Below are positions 33,986 through 41,821 of a DNA stretch of 64,000 nt, piece by piece. Position 1 is the first letter of the stretch, and each line of letters begins with the position of its first letter. The DNA is from Hymenobacter metallicola (GTDB lineage: Bacteria; Bacteroidota; Bacteroidia; Cytophagales; Hymenobacteraceae): contig NZ_SRMB01000001.1 of the NCBI RefSeq assembly GCF_004745645.1, positions 2,108,001-2,172,000 on the forward strand, given 5' to 3'. Both the position numbers and the translations under genes were made by a program. The notes beneath the pieces were generated by a model that saw only the letters and a list, made by a program, of their open reading frames with translations, ran no database searches and had not been told where the DNA came from.

Positions 33986-34525
33986 ATGAATCTGGATATC
34001 GAGTTTCAGGAGCTGCCAATAGTCGAAGCTGTTTTTTATACTCGTTTAGGCCTGCAGTTAGAGGTTTTTACCATTCGTGACGTCAGCGACTGGGTCGATG
34101 AGGTTTTGCTGCGCGAAGACGAGCCCGACGCGTTTTTTGGGGAACTCTACCGGCTGCTGCACACCGAAAAGCAGCGGGTACTGGCGTATCTGCGGCAGGC
34201 TTTTCCCGAAGCTTCCTTTTCGGTGCGGCCCGCCCTGGCGTGGCTGCACCAGCTTTTCGTAACCGGCCAGTGGGCACTAGGCCCCACGCTTACTTCGCTT
34301 TACCGCCTGCGGACCCTAGTCGTCTCCGACCAGGAAGTAGGCTGGATTTACGGCTTATCGGCCGACTACGAGCAGGCCGCCGCGGCACCGGCAGCTCAGC
34401 CAAAAGTAGCCCAACAAACGGCTGCGTTTCTGGGCTGCTACCAGCAGTACACCTTTGCCAACCGCCGCCAGTGGCCGCTGCTGGACGCCGGGCTGGAAGT
34501 GCAGTTGGCCAGCCTACAGTCATAA
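33986..34525 (+). CDS. Unknown protein, 179 residues
   Basis: Soluble protein starting at ATG 33986 (MNLDIEFQELPIVEAVFYTR). It has an acidic N-terminal half with amphipathic helices (DVSDWVDEVLLREDEPDAFF, LYRLLHTEKQRVLAYLRQAF) and an Ala/Gln-rich linker near residue 135. No signal peptide, membrane segment or known motif. Followed in the same direction after 62 bp by another unknown gene; both may form an operon. Confidence 0.6.
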   Translation: MNLDIEFQELPIVEAVFYTRLGLQLEVFTIRDVSDWVDEVLLREDEPDAFFGELYRLLHTEKQRVLAYLRQAFPEASFSVRPALAWLHQLFVTGQWALGPTLTSLYRLRTLVVSDQEVGWIYGLSADYEQAAAAPAAQPKVAQQTAAFLGCYQQYTFANRRQWPLLDAGLEVQLASLQS

Positions 34526-34587
34526 GGTCAGCAACTACTGCTGGCCGTTAACTGCTACCTTGCTGACCTCTTGATACTCTGCCGCCA

Positions 34588-35037
34588 ATGACACCCGAGG
34601 AACTAACCACGCTTGTGGCCCAGCTGGAGGCCGACACGCCAGCCAGCGGGGCTTATTTCGGCATTTTTCAGTACGGGGATGAGCCCGATGCAAGCTTTAT
34701 CAAAGCCAATAAAGCGGGGCTAAAGCTCTTTGCCGCCGAAATTTTGCGGGCGGCAACTCAGGTTGAGGCAACGCTGGCGCACGAAACCGAAACCATTATC
34801 CCGCTTGATTTTGAAGATGCTACTTGGCTGGATGGCGACATCCTTGTTCATTATATCGAACCAGTAAACTACAGCGCCGCGTCGCAGCCCGAAGCAAAAC
34901 CACGGGCCTTGTTCGATAGATTTTCCGATAACCTACAAGGCTTTGTTTTACTTAGCTTCGGGGTGTTTCTGTTGATTTCTCTGCTAGTGGGCATTGGGAA
35001 CGGAATACAAACAATTGCAAACTGGATTTCCGGCTAA
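34588..35037 (+). CDS. Unknown protein with a C-terminal membrane anchor
   Basis: A 149-residue protein, ATG 34588. The N-terminal 110 residues are soluble and acidic (FGIFQYGDEPDASFIKANKA, IIPLDFEDATWLDGDILVHY); a single hydrophobic segment (FVLLSFGVFLLISLLVGIGN, about 119-140) is near the C-terminus. This tail-anchor layout suggests a cytoplasmic domain tethered to the inner membrane. No family recognised. A terminator lies 42 bp after the stop. Confidence 0.62.
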   Translation: MTPEELTTLVAQLEADTPASGAYFGIFQYGDEPDASFIKANKAGLKLFAAEILRAATQVEATLAHETETIIPLDFEDATWLDGDILVHYIEPVNYSAASQPEAKPRALFDRFSDNLQGFVLLSFGVFLLISLLVGIGNGIQTIANWISG

Positions 35038-35078
35038 TTCCCACTACGAACTCCCTACTCGCCGAACAATACCTACAC

Positions 35079-35113
35079 AAAAAGGCCCGCTGCATTGCTG
35101 CAACGGGCCTTTT
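35079..35113. terminator. Bidirectional terminator
   Basis: AAAAGGCCCG and CGGGCCTTTT arms around a loop that itself has a TGCA/TGCA pairing. Lies between the converging unknown gene and lpdA. Confidence 0.88.
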
Positions 35114-35135
35114 CGTATTCTGAATCCGAAGAGTC

Positions 35136-36530
35136 TTAGAGGTGAATAACCTCCCCGTAGGCGGCGGCGGCAGCTTCCATCACGGCTTCCGACATGGTGG
35201 GGTGCGGGTGCACAGCCTTGATGATTTCGTGACCGGTGGTTTCGAGCTTGCGGGCCACCACTACCTCGGCAATCATTTCCGTCACGTTGGAGCCAATCAT
35301 GTGGGCACCAAGCCATTCGCCGTACTTCTTGTCGAAGATAACCTTCACGAAGCCGTCCTTGGCGCCGGCGGCCGACGCCTTGCCCGAAGCCGAGAAGGGA
35401 AACTTGCCCACCAGCACGTCGAAGCCTTTGTCGCGGGCCTCTTTCTCGGTGAGGCCGACACTGGCAATTTCGGGCTGGGCGTAGGTGCAGCCGGGAATGT
35501 TCTGGTAGTTGAGCGGCTCGGGGTGGTGGCCGGTAATCTGCTCGACGCAGATAATGCCTTCGGCCGAAGCCACGTGGGCCAGGGCGGGGCCGGGCACGAT
35601 GTCGCCGATGGCGTAGATGCCGGGCACCGAAGTCTGGTAGTAGTCGTCCACGATGACGCGGCCCTTCTCTACCTTGATGCCCAGCTCTTCCAGACCCAGG
35701 TTTTCGAGGTTGGTAACCACGCCGGCGGCACTCAGTACCACGTCGCAGGCAATCTGCTGGTCGCCTTTCGCGGTTTTGATGGTTACGTTGCAGCCCGCGC
35801 CGCTGGTGTCCACCTTCGTTACCTCGGCCGAGGTCATAACCTCAATGCCGATTTTCTTGAAGGACTTCTCCATCTGGCGCGATACTTCCTCGTCTTCCAC
35901 CGGCACGATGCGGGGCAGGTATTCTACCACCGTTACCTCGGTGCCCATGGTGCGGTAGAAGTAGGCAAACTCGACGCCGATGGCCCCCGAGCCTACTACC
36001 ACCATTTTCTTGGGCAGGGTGGGCAGTACCATGGCCTGGCGGTAGCCGATGATTTTCTGGCCGTCAATCGGCAAGGCGGGCAGCTCGCGCGAACGGGCGC
36101 CGGTGGCCAGAATGATGTGCTTGGCCTCTACGGTTTCTTTCGAGCCGTCGGCCTTGGTTACCTCCACCTTGCCGGGGGCCAGCAGCTTGCCCACGCCCGC
36201 TACGGTGTCGATTTTATTCTTTTTAAACAGGAAGTTGATGCCCTTGCTCATGCCATCGGCCACGCCGCGGCTGCGCTTGATAACGGCCTCGAAGTCGAAG
36301 CCCGTTTCGCCCACCTTCAGCCCGTACTCCTGGGCGTGCTGGAGGTACTCATACACCTGAGCCGTTTTGAGCAGGGCTTTGGTGGGGATGCAGCCCCAGT
36401 TGAGGCAGATTCCGCCGAGCGACTCCCGCTCTACCACGCCTACTTTCAAGCCGAGCTGGGAAGCCCGAATAGCAGCTACGTAGCCTCCGGGGCCGCTGCC
36501 GATAACGACCAGGTCGTATTGCAATGCCAT
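35136..36530 (-). CDS. lpdA: Dihydrolipoyl dehydrogenase
   Basis: A 464-residue E3 subunit of the 2-oxoacid dehydrogenase complexes (pyruvate, 2-oxoglutarate, branched-chain) or glycine cleavage system; reoxidises dihydrolipoamide with NAD. FAD motif VIGSGPGGYVAAIRASQLG at the start; the redox disulfide in GGICLNWGCIPTKALL (about 40-45); NAD motif VVGSGAIGVEFAYFYRTMG (about 180); GDIVPGPALAHVASAEG (second FAD contact); and the catalytic His-Glu pair in VHPHPTMSEAVMEA near the C-terminus. Length is normal. It is monocistronic here, not beside E1/E2 genes, suggesting that it serves several complexes. ATG 36530. Confidence 0.96.
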   Translation of the reverse strand: MALQYDLVVIGSGPGGYVAAIRASQLGLKVGVVERESLGGICLNWGCIPTKALLKTAQVYEYLQHAQEYGLKVGETGFDFEAVIKRSRGVADGMSKGINFLFKKNKIDTVAGVGKLLAPGKVEVTKADGSKETVEAKHIILATGARSRELPALPIDGQKIIGYRQAMVLPTLPKKMVVVGSGAIGVEFAYFYRTMGTEVTVVEYLPRIVPVEDEEVSRQMEKSFKKIGIEVMTSAEVTKVDTSGAGCNVTIKTAKGDQQIACDVVLSAAGVVTNLENLGLEELGIKVEKGRVIVDDYYQTSVPGIYAIGDIVPGPALAHVASAEGIICVEQITGHHPEPLNYQNIPGCTYAQPEIASVGLTEKEARDKGFDVLVGKFPFSASGKASAAGAKDGFVKVIFDKKYGEWLGAHMIGSNVTEMIAEVVVARKLETTGHEIIKAVHPHPTMSEAVMEAAAAAYGEVIHL

Positions 36531-36765
36531 ATTAGTTTGTGTTTTATAAAGAATTGTTTTATCCTTACCAGGAAAACAACGCTTTGTGGTAACGAAAGAA
36601 TCTGCCAGTGGGCTTCTAACGGCTCGTTCTGGTGCGGTAAAGATAAGGAGCGAATCCGTCTTCCCGCACTCGGCTTCGGCCCGGGTTTGCCCCGGCCAGG
36701 CATCAACCCCACAACACCATTTGCAGCCGCCCCTCTTCTGTCCCGAACTCTAACAAACTTATCCG

Positions 36766-37413
36766 ATGAAACAGTATTCTACCCTCCTGCTTTTGAGCGT
36801 GCTGGCCCTGCCCGCCGCCCACGCACAAGTAGCCTCCACGGGAACGGCCATGTCGGCCGCCACGGCCAGCAGCTTCTCGGCCTCTGCGCCGGCCAAACGG
36901 CTGTCGAACAGCGAGTACAAAGCCCGGATCAAGGCCGCGGATGCCACGCTCAAAACTACGCCCAAGGATGTGGAGGCTCTGCTGAGCCGGGCCCAGGCCC
37001 GCGTCGAGCTCAAGGATTACGCCGAGGCCGTGGCCGACTACAACGTGCTGCTGCGCCTGCAACCTGCCAATGTGGAATGGTACTACCTGCGCGGCACAGC
37101 CAACCTGCGCGACGACAAGTTCCAGCCCGCCATTGCCGACTTCTCCAAAGCTCTGAAATACGACCCCACTCACAAGCCCAGCTTGCTATACCGCGGAGTG
37201 GCTAAGATGAAGGCTCTTAACTTCAAGGGGGCTATTGCAGACTTTGGTAAGATTATCGAGCAGGAGCCCGAAAATGCTGATGCCTACGAGTACCGCGGCG
37301 TATGCTACTCCCACGCGGGCCAGGATGCACTGGCCGTGCAGGATCTGGAAAAAGCGGCCGCCTTGAACCCGGAAGCTGCCAAAACCCTGAAGCGCTACCG
37401 TCCGAGCAAGTAA
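36766..37413 (+). CDS. Exported TPR protein (first of a tandem pair)
   Basis: A 215-residue protein with a Sec signal peptide (MKQYSTLLLLSVLALPAAHA). Residues about 50-210 form four to five tetratricopeptide repeats (DYAEAVADYNVLLRLQPANV, FQPAIADFSKALKYDPTHKP, NFKGAIADFGKIIEQEPENA, DALAVQDLEKAAALNPEAAK). TPR arrays hold protein partners. It is closely similar throughout to the next gene (37597-38367), which carries a lipoprotein signal instead, so they are diverged duplicates. A terminator separates them. Confidence 0.82.
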   Translation: MKQYSTLLLLSVLALPAAHAQVASTGTAMSAATASSFSASAPAKRLSNSEYKARIKAADATLKTTPKDVEALLSRAQARVELKDYAEAVADYNVLLRLQPANVEWYYLRGTANLRDDKFQPAIADFSKALKYDPTHKPSLLYRGVAKMKALNFKGAIADFGKIIEQEPENADAYEYRGVCYSHAGQDALAVQDLEKAAALNPEAAKTLKRYRPSK

Positions 37414-37435
37414 ATAAGTATCTGTCAGTTAGCCC

Positions 37436-37468
37436 GCGCCCGGACCCGTTAGTCCGGGCGCTTTTTTT
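37436..37468 (+). terminator. Intrinsic terminator
   Basis: GCGCCCGGAC at 37436-37445, loop CCGTTA, GTCCGGGCGC at 37452-37461, then seven T bases. Separates the two TPR genes. Confidence 0.92.
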
Positions 37469-37596
37469 GTGAGAAATGGGCAACTTATAGCTCTGCTTCA
37501 CGTCTACACGCTGGATACGCCAAAAGCCGCCTTTTGGGGCAGCCTCCGGCGTACGTTGGCCCGTGAAGTTCTTTCTGATTGTCTGCTTCTTACCCC

Positions 37597-38367
37597 ATGA
37601 AAAACCGAGTACTTTATTTTGTAGCCGGCACGGCTACGGTTCTGCTTACTACTCAGTGCGCTACCACCGCTGAAAAAGATTCGCCCGGGGCGCGGCGGGC
37701 CGTTGCGGCCGAGTCGTCGGCCCCGCGGGTGGCTACTGCGTCGGCCGTAACCGATGCGTCGACGGCCGCTACAACGCCAGCCTCTTCTGCCGCTACCGGC
37801 CCCACGGCCAGCTCCGCCCCAACGACGCCGGTGGTAGTGGAGCCGGCGGCCCGCAAGAACAACGCGGATTACAAGGCCGATATCCGCACGGCCGATGCGG
37901 CCCTGAAAGCCAAACCCCGCGACGCCGACGCCCTGCTGCTCCGGGCCAAGGCCAAAAGTCACCTCAAAGACTACCGGGAAGCCGTGGCCGACTACAACAC
38001 CGTGCTCCGCCTGAAGCCCACCAATGCCGAAGCCTACTACAACCGCGGCCTGACCCGCCTCAAGCTCAAGGAGTACACGCCTGCCATCAGCGACTTTTCC
38101 AAGGCCCTGAAATACCGGCCCGATGACAAGGAGGCCTTCTTTGGCCGTGGGGCGGCCAAAATGCAGCTGTTCAACTTCAAAGGAGCAATTCCGGATTTCA
38201 CCAAGGCCCTTACCCTGGACAGCACCTACGCCGATGCCTGGGAGTACCGCGGCATTAGCTATTCATCGATCAACAAGCCCAACGAAGCCAAGTCGGACCT
38301 GGAAAAGGCCGCCAAGCTCAACCCCGAGGCCAGCAAAAGCCTGCGCCGCTACGCCGGCAAAGAATAG
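37597..38367 (+). CDS. TPR lipoprotein (second of a tandem pair)
   Basis: A 256-residue protein; the start ATG at 37597 gives a lipoprotein signal (VLYFVAGTATVLLTTQC, Cys near residue 21). An Ala/Ser/Thr-rich linker (about 25-85) comes before the TPR array (about 90-250: DYREAVADYNTVLRLKPTNA, YTPAISDFSKALKYRPDDKE, NFKGAIPDFTKALTLDSTYA). The array is nearly the same layout as in the upstream gene, and both end in a LEKAA-LNPEA segment followed by a basic tail. Probably lipid-anchored in the periplasm or outer membrane. Function unknown beyond protein binding. Confidence 0.82.
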   Translation: MKNRVLYFVAGTATVLLTTQCATTAEKDSPGARRAVAAESSAPRVATASAVTDASTAATTPASSAATGPTASSAPTTPVVVEPAARKNNADYKADIRTADAALKAKPRDADALLLRAKAKSHLKDYREAVADYNTVLRLKPTNAEAYYNRGLTRLKLKEYTPAISDFSKALKYRPDDKEAFFGRGAAKMQLFNFKGAIPDFTKALTLDSTYADAWEYRGISYSSINKPNEAKSDLEKAAKLNPEASKSLRRYAGKE

Positions 38368-38393
38368 CCGACAGCCACCCAACCCGCCCGTAG

Positions 38394-38429
38394 CCAACGC
38401 CCTCTCAACAAAAGCTGAAAGGGCGTTGG
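38394..38429. terminator. Bidirectional terminator-like hairpin
   Basis: CCAACGCCCT at 38394-38403 and AGGGCGTTGG at 38420-38429, with a 16-base A-rich loop. Lies between the TPR lipoprotein gene and the converging flavoprotein gene. No strong U-run. Confidence 0.7.
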
Positions 38430-38437
38430 TGTGTCTG

Positions 38438-39682
38438 CTACTTTCCGCCAAACAGCAATTTCATGTAGAAGCTCGGCTGGCGCAGCCGCTCCCGCAGGTC
38501 CAGGTCGAGGAACATGCCGGATATGGTTTCGGCCAGCGTCGGGTTGTTGGCGGCGCGGTTGGCCACGAAGTTGAACAAGGCCGGAAACTGCAGCAGGCGC
38601 TGCAGCCAGTGACTCAGGCGCAACTCCTGGCCCAGGCGGCGGTATACGGCCGCGTCGTACTGCTGCAGGAAGCTGGCAGCAGTGTCGTTAGCGGCCAGGG
38701 CCCGGGTGGCCCAGTCGGCGGCGTGCCGGCCGCTGACCATAGCGTGGCTGATGCCTTCCCCACTGAAAGGGTCAATCAGGGAGGCCGCGTCGCCGAGCAA
38801 GAGGTAGCCGTTGCCGGAAATAACGCGGCGTTTGGAGCCCAGCGGCAGGCCAAACCCCTTTATCGGGCCGAGGCGCCGGGCGCCTTTGAATCGGTCTTTC
38901 AGGGCCGGGTGGGTAGCCAGCATTTCGGTCATTCGCTCCCGCAGGTTCACCTTCTTGGCCGAAACGGCCTTGGTCAGCATGCCCGCCCCCACGTTGGCCT
39001 GCCCGTTGGGCAGGGGAAAAACCCAGAGGTAGCCGGGCAGAAAATCTTGGATGAAGTGCAGCTCGATAAAATTGTCGGGACTCAGCCCCGTCACACCTTC
39101 GTAGTAGGCCCGCACGCCGGCGCAGTGGTGAGCTGGCTCCAGGGCGTGGCCCGCAATCTGGCGCGCAAAGGCCGATTGGGCGCCGTTGGCCACGAGCAGC
39201 AGGCGGGCCGAGGCCAAGGCTTCGCCAGCGGCGGTGCGCAGAAGCCACCGGCCGTCGGCAGCTTGCTCGGGCTGGGCTACGTCCACGCCTTCGAGCAATT
39301 CAATTTCGGGCCGCTGCCGCACTTCCTCCACCAGAAAGTTGTCGAAGTCGAGGCGCTTCATCACGTGGCCGGCCGCTGCATCTACCGTTTTAGTGTAGCG
39401 CGGCTTGAAAGGCACGGCTAGGCGCTGGCCATTGGGTGCGAAAAAGTCGATGCCCCAGGATGGCACCTGCCCCGCCGAGGCCGAGAGGCGGCTAACCAAG
39501 TCGGGCCCCAAGCGGCGCAGCTCGCTGAGCACCTTGCCACTGAGGGCGTCGCCGCAGATTTTGTCCCGGGGAAAAACAGCTTTATCCAGCAGGAGCACCG
39601 GCTGGCCCGCCGTAGCCAGGTGCAGGGCGGCCGTGGCGCCGCCGGGGCCGGCTCCCAGAATACAAATATCGACGTGGCGCAT
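38438..39682 (-). CDS. Geranylgeranyl-reductase-type FAD oxidoreductase
   Basis: A 414-residue flavoprotein of the geranylgeranyl reductase/halogenase-like group. FAD motif CILGAGPGGATAALHLA at residue 7, then LLLDKAVFPRDKICGDALSG, where the FPRxKxCGD segment is diagnostic of the group. The second FAD contact is GYLLLGDAASLIDPFSGEGI (about residue 285). The family reduces prenyl double bonds or acts on other lipid-like substrates; in Bacteroidota such enzymes also occur in flexirubin and other lipid or pigment pathways. No pathway genes are adjacent, although a FabG-like gene lies divergently upstream. Start ATG 39682. Confidence 0.87.
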   Translation of the reverse strand: MRHVDICILGAGPGGATAALHLATAGQPVLLLDKAVFPRDKICGDALSGKVLSELRRLGPDLVSRLSASAGQVPSWGIDFFAPNGQRLAVPFKPRYTKTVDAAAGHVMKRLDFDNFLVEEVRQRPEIELLEGVDVAQPEQAADGRWLLRTAAGEALASARLLLVANGAQSAFARQIAGHALEPAHHCAGVRAYYEGVTGLSPDNFIELHFIQDFLPGYLWVFPLPNGQANVGAGMLTKAVSAKKVNLRERMTEMLATHPALKDRFKGARRLGPIKGFGLPLGSKRRVISGNGYLLLGDAASLIDPFSGEGISHAMVSGRHAADWATRALAANDTAASFLQQYDAAVYRRLGQELRLSHWLQRLLQFPALFNFVANRAANNPTLAETISGMFLDLDLRERLRQPSFYMKLLFGGK

Positions 39683-39946
39683 GCGGTACGAGTTGTTCGG
39701 TGATAGTTGTCAGTTGTCAGGCTGTTGGGCAGCTGATGTCAGGGACGAAGATGGGACTTAATGCTGGCTTTGCGCGGGCCGGCGTTAGTACCGAGCTGGC
39801 TGTTTGGGCAGCTCTGCGGGCCGTTCCCACGGTTTTTCTTCACCGTATTGCGAAGTAGAACGTTACAGCCCACTCAGGCTCGTTGCCAGCAAAAACTAAC
39901 ACCGGACAACTACCAACGAACAACTATATCAGCCTATCTTCGCCGC

Positions 39947-40696
39947 ATGACGAAACTGCTCGACGGAAAAGTGGCCCTCATTACGGGTGCTTCCAAAGGA
40001 ATTGGCCGCGCCATTGCGGTGTATTTCGCCCAGCTTGGGGCTAATGTGGCATTTACCTACCTCTCCAGCGTGGAGAAAGGTCAGCAGCTGGAAGAAGAGC
40101 TGGCCGCCCACGGCACCAAAATCAAAGGCTTCCGCTCCGACGCCTCCGACTACGCCCAGGCCGAAAAGCTGGTGGAAGACGTGGTGGCCGAGTTCGGCAA
40201 GCTTGATATTCTCGTAAACAACGCCGGCATCACCCAGGACGGCCTGCTCATGCGCATGAGTGAGCAGCAGTGGGACCAGGTACTGGCCGTGAACCTGAAG
40301 TCGGTGTTCAACCTGACCAAGGCCGCCACCAAGCCCATGATGCGTGCCAAGAGCGGCAGCATCGTGAACATGACCTCGGTAGTGGGCATCAAGGGCAACG
40401 CCGGCCAGGCCAACTACGCGGCCTCCAAGGCCGGTATTATCGGGTTCACCAAGTCGGTGGCCCTGGAGCTGGGCTCGCGCAATATTCGCTGCAACGCCAT
40501 TGCCCCCGGCTTCATCGAAACCGAAATGACTGGCGAACTGGACCAGAAAGTGGTGGAAGAGTGGCGCAAAGCCATTCCGCTCAAGCGCGGCGGCACCCCC
40601 GAAGACGTGGCCAAAGCCACCGCCTTTCTGGCCTCCGACGACAGCAGCTACATCAGCGGCCAGGTGCTGCAAGTCGATGGCGGCATGCTGACCTAG
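39947..40696 (+). CDS. fabG: 3-oxoacyl-ACP reductase FabG-like
   Basis: A 249-residue short-chain dehydrogenase; the start at ATG 39947 gives MTKLLDGKVALITGASKGIG. NADPH motif TGASKGIGRAI, then NNAGITQDGLLMRMS (the FabG signature NAGIT-D), catalytic Ser in VNMTSVVGIKGNAGQ, and Tyr-Lys in ANYAASKAGIIGFTKS. The end SDDSSYISGQVLQVDGGMLT is typical of FabG. It reduces beta-ketoacyl-ACP in fatty acid synthesis. Not in a fab cluster here, so a role in another SDR pathway is possible. Followed by a long hairpin with a T-run (40734-40831). Confidence 0.92.
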   Translation: MTKLLDGKVALITGASKGIGRAIAVYFAQLGANVAFTYLSSVEKGQQLEEELAAHGTKIKGFRSDASDYAQAEKLVEDVVAEFGKLDILVNNAGITQDGLLMRMSEQQWDQVLAVNLKSVFNLTKAATKPMMRAKSGSIVNMTSVVGIKGNAGQANYAASKAGIIGFTKSVALELGSRNIRCNAIAPGFIETEMTGELDQKVVEEWRKAIPLKRGGTPEDVAKATAFLASDDSSYISGQVLQVDGGMLT

Positions 40697-40733
40697 GCCG
40701 GCAGCGGCTGGCTTTCGATAAGCTTTTTTCCGA

Positions 40734-40831
40734 CCGTCAGGTGGCGCTGGCCGAAGCATCTGTACCGCAGTAGTAATTCTAGCTACCATTGCGGGCAGCA
40801 TGCTTCAGCCAGCGCCACCTGACGGTTTTTT
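40734..40831 (+). terminator. Very long hairpin with a T-run after fabG
   Basis: A 26-base arm at 40734-40759 (starting CCGTCAGGTGGCGCTGG) pairs with 40800-40825 with one mismatch. The interior also pairs (CCGCA/TGCGG, then GTAG/CTAC). Six T bases follow at 40826-40831. It can end transcription of fabG, but it is much longer than a normal terminator and resembles a structured repeat. Confidence 0.82.
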
Positions 40832-40860
40832 ATAGTGTGTTGCCTTCTGATTTATCCGAA

Positions 40861-41547
40861 ATGAGCCGAAGAAGAATTTTTCTCTTGGTCTGGCTGCCAC
40901 TGCTGCTGACATCGGGTTGGTACAGCTTCCGTCGCCATCAACAAAAGATGCGCGCTGAGGAGGTCGAAAAACGCATCCAACAAAGTCCTAAGCACGCTTT
41001 TGACAAATTGGCCCTTCACAACGGCGACTTAATCTTTCAGACTTCCCAATCTTCCCAGAGCCAGGCCATTCAGCTGGCGACCCACTCCAAATACAGCCAC
41101 TGTGGCATCTTGTATTACCTCGGTGGTGAGTGGCGGGTATTTGAAGCCGTGCAACCGGTAAGCGAAACGTCATTAGCCAAATGGGTAGCGCGGGGCAAGG
41201 GCAGTGAGTTTGTGGTGAAGCGCCTGCGCGACGCCGAAACCGTACTTACGCCCCCTGTGCTGCGCCGCTTGTACGCGGCCGGCGAACAATATCGCGGCAA
41301 GAATTACGACCTCTACTTTGGCTGGAGCGACGAGCGGATTTACTGCTCGGAGCTGCTTTGGAAGATGTATAAAACTGCCACCGGCCGCGAAATTGGCCAG
41401 CTCCAGACCCTGCGCGAATTCGACCTGAGCCACCCGACCGTGCAGGCCAAGCTGCGGGAGCGGTACGGCAAGAATATTCCGCTGGATGAAAAGGTTATTT
41501 CCCCGGTGCGGATGCTGGAAAGTGCGGAGCTGGTGACGGTGCGGTAA
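40861..41547 (+). CDS. YiiX/YebB-like permuted papain-fold hydrolase
   Basis: A 228-residue protein with a short N-terminal membrane anchor or signal (RRRIFLLVWLPLLLTSGWYS). Residues about 55-190 match the YiiX (DUF830) group of permuted NlpC/P60 enzymes: catalytic His in ATHSKYSHCGILYYLGGEWR and catalytic Cys in ERIYCSELLWKMY, with GKNYDLYFGWSD between. In this group the His comes before the Cys. Lipid- or peptide-amide cleavage is expected; the substrate is unknown. The ATG at 40861 is preferred over upstream in-frame codons that fall inside the hairpin. Confidence 0.85.
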   Translation: MSRRRIFLLVWLPLLLTSGWYSFRRHQQKMRAEEVEKRIQQSPKHAFDKLALHNGDLIFQTSQSSQSQAIQLATHSKYSHCGILYYLGGEWRVFEAVQPVSETSLAKWVARGKGSEFVVKRLRDAETVLTPPVLRRLYAAGEQYRGKNYDLYFGWSDERIYCSELLWKMYKTATGREIGQLQTLREFDLSHPTVQAKLRERYGKNIPLDEKVISPVRMLESAELVTVR

Positions 41548-41821
41548 GGGGCTTGGCCCCGATGTACATGGTTTGGCCCCCAGCAAAGACAGCGCACAGG
41601 CAACGGGGAACAGCACAGGAAATAATTTCTGCATAACTCCCCGAATATCGGCTGGGTAAAGACGCGGTGACTTTTGCCCAACAGAAAAACCTAGCGGCGC
41701 AGACCCCATTCTGTGCCTAACTTCGCCCAGCGCTATCTTTCGGCGCTACGTTGTACTGCTTTATAAGCAACTTCCCGGCTGGTTTTCGGGTTCTTAGTGC
41801 TCCATTCTTCGCTCCTCGCCT

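Noticed and set aside
35142..37205. 687-codon plus-strand frame
   Set aside because: Antisense to lpdA, then in the wrong frame through the TPR gene. The long length is due to absence of stops in GC-rich sequence.
38123..39421. 432-codon plus-strand frame
   Set aside because: Out of frame with the TPR lipoprotein and antisense to the flavoprotein gene, crossing the terminator between them.
41547..41580. GGGGC-TTG-GCCCC hairpin after the YiiX-like gene
   Set aside because: Short stem with no T-run; not convincing as a terminator, although it may weakly fold.
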